44,493 nucleotides of DNA from Fibrobacter sp. (lineage in GTDB: Bacteria; Fibrobacterota; Fibrobacteria; Fibrobacterales; Fibrobacteraceae), in NCBI GenBank assembly GCA_024398845.1, contig JAKSIM010000022.1, forward strand, positions 1 through 44,493, in the 5' to 3' direction. Below the pieces are notes generated by a model. It was given only the letters and a program-made list of their open reading frames with translations, made no database searches and was not told the DNA's origin. The translations under genes and the position numbers were made by a program. Positions 15,510 to 24,300 of this stretch are shown in pieces; position 1 is the stretch's first letter; every line of letters begins with the position of its first letter.

Positions 15510-17975
15510 ATGGCAACAAGAACATCAAAAGCAGCAAAAACTCCAACCGAGGGTATCACCCTCATCATCGCCGAAAAACCAAGTGTTGCTGCAGACCTCG
15601 TAAAAGTTCTCGGATCCAAGAACTTCAAAAAAGGCACCGGCGTCTACGAAAGCGACAAGATTATCGTGAGCCACGCCATTGGCCACCTCGTAACAATTGC
15701 CGACCCCAAGGATATTGACGAACGCTACAAAGCATGGGACATGAAAACGCTCCCGATGCTCCCCGAGAAGTTCCCGCTCGTCGCAAGCCCGACCACCAAA
15801 GCGCAACTTTCCATTTTAAGCAAGCTCATCAAAAAGAAAGATGTCACGACCATCATCAACGCATGCGATGCTGGCCGCGAAGGTGAGTTGATTTTCTTCT
15901 ACATATTGGATTATGTGCTCAAGGGCAACTTCAAGGGCAAGACCTTCAAGCGTCTATGGATGCAGAGCATGACTCCTGCCGCCATCAAGGAAGCTTTTGA
16001 GAACCTCCGCACCGAAGAAGACATGGTGAACCTCCGTGCCGCAGCCCTTTGCCGCAGTGAAGCAGACTGGCTTGTGGGCATGAACGGCAGCCGCGGGCTC
16101 ACCGCCTACAACAGCAGCATGGGAGGCTTCCAAATTACGCCATGCGGCCGCGTGCAAACGCCGACGCTCGCCATTATTGTAAAACGCGAAGAAGAACGCC
16201 ACCAGTTTGTACCGCAAAAATTCTGGACCATCACCGCCGATTTTGACAACAGCGGCAACGCCTACCAAGGCAAGTGGTTCACAGGCGACGGCAAGGACCG
16301 CGTAAAGCAAATCTTTGACGAAAAAAAGGCAAAGGAAGTTGTAGCCAAATGCAAAGGCAAAGCCGGCAAAATCGAAGAAACGACCGCCCCGAGCCAGCAA
16401 AAGTGCGGACAACTTTACGACCTGACCACGCTCCAGCGCGAAGCGAACAACCGCTTTGGCTTTAGCGCCAAAACAACACTCAGCATTGCCCAAAGCTTGT
16501 ACGAACATTATAAGGCTACAACATACCCGCGTACCGACAGCCGTTGCCTCCCCGAAGATTACGTGGCTACGGTCAAGGCTACCCTCGGAAAAATCACAAG
16601 TCCGCTCGCCAAGTTTGCACAAGAGGCCCTCGACAAGAATTACGTAAAGCGCACTCCGAAAGTTTTTGACAACACGAAAATCTCGGACCACTTCGCCATC
16701 ATTCCCACAGGCGTCGCCCCCAAGGGACTCTCGGAAGCCGAAGAAAAAATCTACACCATGATTTGCCAGCGTTTTATCGCTGTATTCTTCCCGCCGGCCC
16801 AGTACCTGAACACGACCCGTATCACGACCGTCGAAAAGGAAACCTTCATTACCGAAGGCAAGATTCTCGTAGATCCAGGTTTCAAGGCCGTTTATGGCAA
16901 AGACAGCGACGACGAATCCAACATTCCGCCTATCAAGGGCGACAGCGCAAAAACGGTTGAAATAGCCTCCGAAGAAGACTTCACCAAGCCGCCAGCCCAC
17001 TACACCGAAAGTACACTTCTTTCTATGATGGAAAGTGCCGGTAAGCTTGTCGAAGACGATGAGCTCCGCGATGCCATGAAGGAACGCGGTCTCGGCACTC
17101 CGGCAACCCGCGCCGCCATCATCGAAAAACTCGTGAGCGACAAATACGTTGTTCGTGATGGCAAGGAAATGATTCCGACCGCCAAAGCCTTTGACCTCAT
17201 CAAGGTTCTCTCGGCCATGGACATCGAAGCCCTTACGAGTCCGGAACTCACCGGCGAATGGGAATACAAAATGGACTTAATCTCCAAGGGCAAGGAATCC
17301 CGCGAGAAGTTCATGGAAGGCATTGTAGAAATGACCAAAAAGATGGTCACGAACATCAAGGGCTTTAAAGAAGAAAGCACCTCCGGTGAAGCAAAGTTCA
17401 GCCCGGTGAACGGCAAAAAAGTCTTTGAAACCGTGAGCCGCTACACCACCGAAGATGGAATTGTAATCCGCAAAATCATTGGCGGCAAGCACCTCTCCGA
17501 TGACGAAATCGTGGAACTCCTGACCAACCGTAAAATTGGTCCGCTCACCGGTTTCCGCAGCAAAAAAGGCGCCGAATTCTCGGCCGTGCTCACGATTAAC
17601 GATCAAAATAAAATTGAATTTGTCTTTGACGAAAAACCCGAAGAAATCGAAATCGGCGCTAAGATTGGAGAATCCCCAGTCGATGGCACCGACGTTTTCG
17701 AAACCCTCACTGGATACGTATCACAAAGCTATATCGACAAGCAGCCCTCAGGCATAACGCTTCCAAAGATTCTCCTCGGCAAAGAAATTCCGCTCGAAGA
17801 AATCAAGAACCTGCTTAACGGCAAAAAGACGGCACTCATCAAAGGGTTCCGAAGCAACAAGACGCACCGCCTTTTTGACGCGTTCCTCATGCTCGATAAA
17901 GGCAAACTCAAATTTGACTTTCCTCCGCGCGATTTCACCAAACGCCGTTTTGTGAAGAAACCAGCCGAGAAGTAA
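15510..17975 (+). CDS. topB: DNA topoisomerase III (type IA)
   Basis: The product has 821 residues from the ATG at 15510, one base after the preceding stop; a longer frame through the glycosyltransferase gene is rejected. The Toprim domain begins TLIIAEKPSVA and contains CDAGREGELIF (about residue 118). The active tyrosine is Tyr339 in TYPRTDSR, and GLGTPATRAAIIE marks the family core. Two C-terminal repeats follow (about 630-710 and 715-810), both with the pattern of a short PV-G...FET start and a LTGFRSKKG-type end, then a basic tail. It decatenates and relaxes negatively supercoiled DNA. Its length exceeds the roughly 650 of the E. coli enzyme because of the added repeats. Confidence 0.92.
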   Translation: MATRTSKAAKTPTEGITLIIAEKPSVAADLVKVLGSKNFKKGTGVYESDKIIVSHAIGHLVTIADPKDIDERYKAWDMKTLPMLPEKFPLVASPTTKAQLSILSKLIKKKDVTTIINACDAGREGELIFFYILDYVLKGNFKGKTFKRLWMQSMTPAAIKEAFENLRTEEDMVNLRAAALCRSEADWLVGMNGSRGLTAYNSSMGGFQITPCGRVQTPTLAIIVKREEERHQFVPQKFWTITADFDNSGNAYQGKWFTGDGKDRVKQIFDEKKAKEVVAKCKGKAGKIEETTAPSQQKCGQLYDLTTLQREANNRFGFSAKTTLSIAQSLYEHYKATTYPRTDSRCLPEDYVATVKATLGKITSPLAKFAQEALDKNYVKRTPKVFDNTKISDHFAIIPTGVAPKGLSEAEEKIYTMICQRFIAVFFPPAQYLNTTRITTVEKETFITEGKILVDPGFKAVYGKDSDDESNIPPIKGDSAKTVEIASEEDFTKPPAHYTESTLLSMMESAGKLVEDDELRDAMKERGLGTPATRAAIIEKLVSDKYVVRDGKEMIPTAKAFDLIKVLSAMDIEALTSPELTGEWEYKMDLISKGKESREKFMEGIVEMTKKMVTNIKGFKEESTSGEAKFSPVNGKKVFETVSRYTTEDGIVIRKIIGGKHLSDDEIVELLTNRKIGPLTGFRSKKGAEFSAVLTINDQNKIEFVFDEKPEEIEIGAKIGESPVDGTDVFETLTGYVSQSYIDKQPSGITLPKILLGKEIPLEEIKNLLNGKKTALIKGFRSNKTHRLFDAFLMLDKGKLKFDFPPRDFTKRRFVKKPAEK

Positions 17976-17976
17976 C

Positions 17977-19116
17977 GTGTTTAAACATTGGATTGTAACA
18001 GCGCTGTTTTGTGCCGTTTGTGTTCACGCCCAAACGGACAGTTCCTCTATCACCGATTCCACAAGCAACCCGTACAACATTCCCGAGGCTATTTTGCCTC
18101 TTTGGGATTCACTCACCATTAAGCAAAAGGCCGCTCAAATGGTGATGGTCTACCTCTCCCCCGCCAATTTTCTTATTGAAAATGAATTTGGCGCCGTGCT
18201 TGTGATGAAGAGTCACCTCAAGGATACCGCTGCTTTCAAGGAACGCATTCGCACCGCCAACGAAGGTCTCCGCATACCTCTCCTTGTTGCAAGCGACCAG
18301 GAAGGCGGCCAGGTCAACCGCATTGGAGGCATCTCCGAAAAATGGAAAAAAGCACCTAGCGCAAAACAAATGCGCAATATGGAAAATGATTCCATTGAAC
18401 AGATTGCCCAAAGCATTGGCGAAGAACTCAAGGAACTCAGCATTAACCTGAACCTCGCACCTGTACTGGACCCAGCCCTGGACCATCGCGGCAAAAAATC
18501 CTTTATGGAAGTCAGCAACCGCTCTTGGCAAAAAGACAGCCTTAGCACAGAAAAAGTCCGCGCCTTCGTGCGTGGCATGCGCAACAGTGGAATCTCCTGC
18601 GTATCTAAGCATTTCCCGGGATACGATTCCTGGACCAACAGTGACCACCAAATCGCAATCAGTTCTAGCCCCAAGACCAAAATGAGCGAGAACTACCAAT
18701 TCTTTAAGGAACTCGCAAACGACATTCCCTTTACCATGATGAGCAGCGTGCGCTTTGTGCGTGTATCCAGCCGCCCAGCTGTATTTGAGCCAAAAATTGT
18801 GCGCATGGCCCGCAAAATGTCGCCAGACATCGTGATTCTCACCGATGACCTGTGGGGAGTCTCGCTCCGCGCCTGGGTCAGTGGCACCGAACGCGTCACT
18901 AGCAAAAACTACCCTAAAAAAGACTTCCGCAAACTCATTCGCACAGCCCTCATGGCCGGGAACGACATGTTCATGATTACCTACCCCGCCAAGGCAGTCG
19001 AGATGATTAATTACCTCGACGCCCTTTCAAAACAAGGCGACTCGTACAAAAAGCGCATCGAAGAATCTGCAGCGAGAATTTTAAAAATGAAGTACAACGC
19101 AGGGCTTTTACACTAA
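17977..19116 (+). CDS. Secreted glycoside hydrolase family 3 protein, NagZ-like
   Basis: The product has 379 residues from a GTG at 17977, one base after the topB stop. A signal peptide (MFKHWIVTALFCAVCVHA) directs it out of the cytoplasm, unlike classical NagZ. The GH3 core is present: SDQEGGQVNRI (about 106-116), SKHFPGYDSW (210-219) and the VILTDDLWG nucleophile region with Asp290/Asp291. In NagZ the loop after KHFPG is GHGDTAVDSH; here it is GYDSWTNSDH, so the acid/base His (His224) is kept while the neighbouring Asp is moved by one residue. A beta-N-acetylglucosaminidase acting on cell-wall or chitin-like sugars is likely. There is no C-terminal beta-sandwich domain. Confidence 0.8.
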   Translation: MFKHWIVTALFCAVCVHAQTDSSSITDSTSNPYNIPEAILPLWDSLTIKQKAAQMVMVYLSPANFLIENEFGAVLVMKSHLKDTAAFKERIRTANEGLRIPLLVASDQEGGQVNRIGGISEKWKKAPSAKQMRNMENDSIEQIAQSIGEELKELSINLNLAPVLDPALDHRGKKSFMEVSNRSWQKDSLSTEKVRAFVRGMRNSGISCVSKHFPGYDSWTNSDHQIAISSSPKTKMSENYQFFKELANDIPFTMMSSVRFVRVSSRPAVFEPKIVRMARKMSPDIVILTDDLWGVSLRAWVSGTERVTSKNYPKKDFRKLIRTALMAGNDMFMITYPAKAVEMINYLDALSKQGDSYKKRIEESAARILKMKYNAGLLH

Positions 19117-19119
19117 GCC

Positions 19120-19662
19120 CTACACCTTCTTATTGTTTTTAACTTCCTTCATTACGCGCTCTTCACCCGCACGATTCAACGCAAGTTTCAAAATTTCAGC
19201 GCAGGCCATGGTATCGTCCAAAGCCCTATGGTGATGGAAGTCCGGCAACTCCAAGCTTTGCGTGAGGTTATGCAGGCTATAACTCGGAAAACCCGGGAAC
19301 ACCCGACGCGCAAGCTTTACCGTGCAAAGCCTTGGGGAATCAAACATAATGGCACAGCGTTTGAGTTCCTGCTTAATCATCTTGTAGTCAAACTGAACAT
19401 TGTGCGCCACAAAAATGCGCCCCTTCAAAAGCCCGTCAATTTCATCGGCGACTCCGCGGAACTGCGGGGAGCCTTGTACCATTTCGTCGGTAATCCCTGT
19501 TAAATGTTGAACAAACGGCGTTATGGGAACTCCAGGGTCAACCAAACTGTGGAATGTTTTTACCACTTCGGTATCATCTAGCAGAACGATTCCCACTTCT
19601 GTTATGCGATTAAACTCACCCGTACCACCCGTCGTTTCTACATCAACAACAGCAAACTTCAT
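19120..19662 (-). CDS. DnaQ-like 3'-5' exonuclease
   Basis: The product has 180 residues. The DEDDh exonuclease motifs are all visible: DVETTG (residues 7-12), HNVQFD (about 97) and HHRALDD (about 144). This is the size of a stand-alone epsilon-type proofreading exonuclease domain without the polymerase-binding tail found in full DnaQ, so it could be an epsilon subunit or a repair exonuclease. It ends three bases from the stop of the convergent GH3 gene, with no room for a separate terminator, and is followed on its own strand by no other gene. It follows the secreted protein gene at 19667 with a four-base gap. Confidence 0.88.
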   Translation of the reverse strand: MKFAVVDVETTGGTGEFNRITEVGIVLLDDTEVVKTFHSLVDPGVPITPFVQHLTGITDEMVQGSPQFRGVADEIDGLLKGRIFVAHNVQFDYKMIKQELKRCAIMFDSPRLCTVKLARRVFPGFPSYSLHNLTQSLELPDFHHHRALDDTMACAEILKLALNRAGEERVMKEVKNNKKV

Positions 19663-19666
19663 TTTA

Positions 19667-20245
19667 TCATCTTATCGGTATATCAATCTCTAGCGAAGAT
19701 TTTTTGGTTTTCACAAAGGCTTTTAGCACTTTACCCTTTGGTTTTGCATAAACAGGAACCACCAGCAAATTGCTCACCCCCCGATCTTCACTAGGAGTCG
19801 CCTCGGTATCTGGCAATGTCGTCGTGAAGAACGGTTTTTTACCCTTGTCAAAAATAGTATAAGTTAGTGTGCGCACCATTCCCTTTTTAATCTGATGGGT
19901 CGGAACTTGGAAGTAAATGATACCACCCTTGGGTACACGGCGGAGACTATCCTTGATTTCTTGTTCCGTGGCGAAATCGGCTTCCATCGCCATACGCACG
20001 TCTTTCTTTACCTTATCGACACTTTCATAAAGTACCGACACATTAAATTTGGCATCTTCAGGAATCGCATCTGGACGAACATCGCGAATCTTTGAATTAT
20101 TTTGATAGTATTCCCAACGGCCATCATCATGTAAAATTACAGCCGCACCATTGGAGGTTGTCGCTACAATATCTTCACCAAAAACCGAAGAAACAACAGC
20201 TAAAAAGCATACAAGCACACATTTGCGCCAGCAATTCTTACTCAT
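19667..20245 (-). CDS. Small secreted protein of unknown function (DUF3157-like N-terminus)
   Basis: About 192 residues from the ATG at 20245, chosen because AGGAG lies eight bases upstream; a longer frame is rejected. The N-terminus is a signal peptide (MSKNCWRKCVLVCFLAVVSSVFG). The segment VATTSNGAAVILHDDGRWEYY resembles the short domain of periplasmic proteins often called DUF3157. The rest (about residues 60-190) is beta-rich, with phrases such as KGGIIYFQVP and LLVVPVYAKPKG. No catalytic motif is visible. It is transcribed with the exonuclease gene. Confidence 0.7.
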   Translation of the reverse strand: MSKNCWRKCVLVCFLAVVSSVFGEDIVATTSNGAAVILHDDGRWEYYQNNSKIRDVRPDAIPEDAKFNVSVLYESVDKVKKDVRMAMEADFATEQEIKDSLRRVPKGGIIYFQVPTHQIKKGMVRTLTYTIFDKGKKPFFTTTLPDTEATPSEDRGVSNLLVVPVYAKPKGKVLKAFVKTKKSSLEIDIPIR

Positions 20246-20403
20246 AAATTTACTCCTGCCAGGTCTTGGACCCGCCATCCCCTTTTAATATATATTGGAA
20301 GTTGTTTAAAAATTACAATCGCCTAAAAAAACAGCCTTAAGAGAACACAAAAAATACTCCAATTGCTATTTTCTTAAAAAATTGCGCAGCAAAGATAAAA
20401 AAA

Positions 20404-21285
20404 ATGGATCAAAAAGTTCGTTTCGCGCCAAGTCCCACCGGCTATCTTCATGAAGGGCACCTCCTTTCGGCGCTCTACGTGTGGGCGGCGGCCCAAAAAT
20501 GGCACCTCAAAATCCATCTGCGCATCGAGGACCACGACCAGAGCAGGGCTCGTCCCGAATACATCCAGAGCATTTACCAGGACCTTGAACGCTTCGGCTT
20601 TCAATGGGACTCGACTAGCATCCAAAGTGAGCGCCACCCCATTTACAAGGCAGCCCTCAATAAACTCGAAGAACAGCACCTGGTCTACCCCTGTTTTTGC
20701 AGCCGAAAGCAACTTGAAGCCGAGAACCCCAAAAGCGAGACCGGCGAAATCATATACCAGGGCAAGTGCCACACGCGGTTCAATACGCAAAGCAAGTCCA
20801 TAGACGAACCGCACAACTTGCGCGTCATAATTCCAGACAAAGTAATCCATTGGCACGACGAACTCCTCGGAGACTTTGACGAGAATCCAAAACTCCAATG
20901 CGGCGATTTCCCGATTATAGATCGCGACAACCAGTGGACCTACCAATTTGCGGTTTGCGTAGACGACATGGACGAAGGCATAACCCACATTGTGCGTGGA
21001 GAGGACATTCGCAGTTCCACAGCGAGGCAAATTGCGCTAATGCAACTTTTGGGGCAAAAAGAACGCCCCATTTACCTGCACCACCCCCTAATTGTGGACC
21101 CAAACGGCAAAAAGCTCTCCAAACGCGAAAAAGCCCATAGCCTTAGGCAAGATCTGGAATCAGGCATTTCCACCGAGGAACTCCTCGGAAAAGTATGTTT
21201 TGAAGCCCGATTACAGCCCAATAGGCAGCCGATTCCCTTAAATGAAGCTATTTCAATGGTATGCAACAATTTAATATCAATATAA
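20404..21285 (+). CDS. gluQ: Glutamyl-Q tRNA(Asp) synthetase
   Basis: The product has 293 residues, typical for GluQ and far shorter than GltX because the anticodon-binding domain is absent. It activates glutamate and transfers it to queuosine at the wobble position of tRNA(Asp). The class I motif is FAPSPTGYLHEGH (residues 7-19) and the KMSKS equivalent is KKLSKR. The zinc ligands expected in this family are all present: Cys97, Cys99, Tyr118 and Cys122. RIEDHDQSR (residues 40-48) matches the family's R-(I/L)-E-D-x-D signature. The helicase-like gene starts 31 bases downstream. The ribosome-binding site is poor. Confidence 0.92.
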   Translation: MDQKVRFAPSPTGYLHEGHLLSALYVWAAAQKWHLKIHLRIEDHDQSRARPEYIQSIYQDLERFGFQWDSTSIQSERHPIYKAALNKLEEQHLVYPCFCSRKQLEAENPKSETGEIIYQGKCHTRFNTQSKSIDEPHNLRVIIPDKVIHWHDELLGDFDENPKLQCGDFPIIDRDNQWTYQFAVCVDDMDEGITHIVRGEDIRSSTARQIALMQLLGQKERPIYLHHPLIVDPNGKKLSKREKAHSLRQDLESGISTEELLGKVCFEARLQPNRQPIPLNEAISMVCNNLISI

Positions 21286-21310
21286 ATCCCTAAAAAAAAT
21301 TTATATTGAT
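21276..21310 (+). repeat. 12-bp perfect AT-rich inverted repeat at the gluQ/helicase-like junction
   Basis: ATCAATATAAAT (21276-21287) and ATTTATATTGAT (21299-21310) are exact complements around an 11-base CCCTAAAAAAA spacer. The left arm contains the gluQ stop and the right arm ends six bases before the ATG at 21317. It could be an operator or a weak hairpin. No Shine-Dalgarno lies between it and the start. Confidence 0.6.
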
Positions 21311-21316
21311 TTATAT

Positions 21317-24300
21317 ATGCCACAAATCAGTCCTTCTGAAATTGTCAATAAAATTTGCAAGGAATCGGAGCTTTTTGATTCCAAGGATCGTTTGTTGAAT
21401 TTTTCAACCAAGGGCGAGTTTCAAACGCCCTTGATTCTCGAAGCCGGTGACCTTTTTTACGAAAAATTGGCTCAGTCCAAAACACCGCTTCCGTTGGACA
21501 CATTCCTGCCCATTTCGCAGGCACTCACCGCCCAGCAAAAAACGGATATCGAAGAACAGTTCAAAACCGTATTCCGCGAAAAGTCCGAGGACTTTTTATG
21601 TTCTGACTTGTACATGTTGCTGGGATTTTTAAAGTGGGACGGAAACGCCCTTGCGCCAAGCCTACTTGTGCCCCTTGATGTGGACCCCGAAAAGAATACC
21701 ATTTCACTCTCTAAAAGCGGTCCCATCGAAAACGTCATTTTACGCGAAAGACTTTTAAGTACCATAACGCTCCCCACCGTCGAAGAAGCTACATCCAACG
21801 GTCAATTCAACATCTTGCTCTATTTTTCGCTATTTGAAAAAGCGATTCTGCAAGAAAAAAAATGGAAGTTTACGCGTCACGGATTGTGCCTAGCTTTCTT
21901 TGACACAAACCGTCTCAGACTCAAAAAGCGTTTAAAGCAGGGTTTCCCCGACAAACAAACGAACAAGTCCCCGTTCCTTGGTCCGCTCTTTAGCGAAGAA
22001 GGATTCCAATTCAAAGAATCGGTTTTTGAAGAAGCGAACTTCAACAACATTTTCAACCCGGCGGACCATTACTTTTTATACCCCACAGATTCGCACACCA
22101 GCAAGGTGATGCTCGACGCGCTTGACGACAAGTTCGAAGCCTATGCCATTCAAACGGTTCCAGGAACAGCCAAAGCGCAAGTCGCAGCGAACATCACCGC
22201 CGAAGCCATAGCCAAGGGCAAACGTACACTCGTTGTTGCCCGTAGGGCAATTTCCAAGCAAAATTTCTGCTCGGCCTTCCGCCCAATGTTCCGTTCCTTT
22301 GACGGTCCCGAACGCGAGGTCATTGAACAAGACCTGCGCAAAACCCGCGGAGCCCTGAGCGCCTACTACAACGCTATTAACCATTCCATCGAGCCCGCCA
22401 AGGCACCGCTTTCTGACGTCTTAAACGAGTTCATGAAATACCCGCCCTCAAAAGCGAGAATTCCGGAATCTGTTTTCCAGTGCGTATCGAGCCTTTCATT
22501 AAAAGATTACGAGGCCCTTAAGCAAATTCTTGAACAGATTGTGGACCTGTACTTTAACCAGGGTGGCATTGAAGCCAGCAGGGCTTTTAATAAAATCAAG
22601 ATTTCAAATATCGAAGAAACCACCAAGGCGAAGGTTGCAGCAGAACTCCAAACGGCCGCAGCCAAAGTACAAGACCTAAAGCCTGTCATCAAGATTTTTG
22701 AAAGCATCGGGCTATTCCCCGCAGGTATTTACATTTCGGGTTTAATAGACATCATTGACTTGATTCAAAAGAACTTCAATGAAGACACTCCCGAATACGA
22801 GGATTGGGAACTGCGCTCCAGCAACTGGGCCGCATACCAAGACACCCTCAAGGCGCTCCCCGAAGCAGGCGACAAGTGGGTGCGCTACCGCAGGCAGACT
22901 TCCGAAATTTACACCGAAAACGCTGTAGACGAGAACATCTTCTCGGCACGTGAAGAATTCGCCGAAAGCCTCAAGGCAACTCTCAAGGGCCTTTCGGACC
23001 ATTACCGTCTGTCCCGCAAGCGCTTGCTCAGCGTCATCAAGAACCCCAAGTCCATCGAAAGCGACGCCCAGCTTTTGGACCTCATAGATACGCTTATCGA
23101 ATTGCAAGAGAACAAGCGCGCCTACAAGGACACCTCCGTTCTCGGCAATCACCTGCTAGGCAAGGACTGGCAATTCGAAAAATCCAATTGGGTTGAACTC
23201 AACAAAAAAATCATATACCTTTACAACTTCCGTGAAATTCACAAGAACGACCCGTTCCTGGAACTAATGTTAATCATTCTCGAAAGTTGGCACGTTTTAA
23301 AACCGCACATTGGCGAATTCAAAAAATACTACAACGACTTGCAAGCCTTGCTTGCGTCCATCCGCAACATCAGCAAGGACCTGGACCTAGAGAATCCTCT
23401 CGAGAGCTTGAGCATCGACAAGTGGTTCAACGAAATAGACTCTTGGAACAAAAACTGGGACCGTTTAGACACCCACCTGCAGTTAACGGGTTTGGTGAAC
23501 CAAATTGCCGCCGCCGGTTGCGAAGAACTAGCTCAATACGCGGGCAATGTTTCGACAATCAACAAGGAACTTGCCAAGGAATTCGGGCGTTACTGGTCCG
23601 GTTCTCAAATCCAGCAAGTCACTAAGAACTGCCCGGAACTGTTCTCGCTCGCTCCTAAGGACCGCTACCTCAAAGGCAAGGAATACCGCAACCAGCTGGA
23701 CCAGTTCTGCAACGCAAACTTCAGAGCCGTTCACGCGGCAGTCGACCAGAATCCGGACCTGCTCAAGATTTTGAATCTGGATGCAACCTTCAACCTGGCA
23801 AACGAACATTTTGATACCGCTATTTTGCTGGACGCCGACTGCATCACCGTAGCCGAATCCCTTGTTTCGACCTACATTGCAGACAAAGTCATTCTTATTG
23901 GCGACCCGCATTCTCCGATACTCGAAACGCAACCATTCGACGCCTTCCGCGACGCACTTCCGCGCCAAAGTTCATTCTTCCAAGAGAACATCTTGGCAGC
24001 GGCGCTTCGCAGAGGCATCGCGACTCGCGAACTCTGGTACACAAGCAGCTACAGCGATATTGCCCTCACGAACTTTGCGAACGCCAAGATTTACAATTAC
24101 GGCATTAAGCAATACCCCATGCCGAATCGCGAAAAATCCAGGAGCGAATCCATCAAGTGCGTTTCAGACAAGGTCATGGAAATCGCCAAGGCCGCCATTT
24201 GGCATGCCGAAAAGCACCCGGGTCAGACCCTTGGTATTATCGCATTCCATCAGGCACGTTGCTTTGAAATTGAATCGGCCATCAAGGCACTTGTGGCAAA

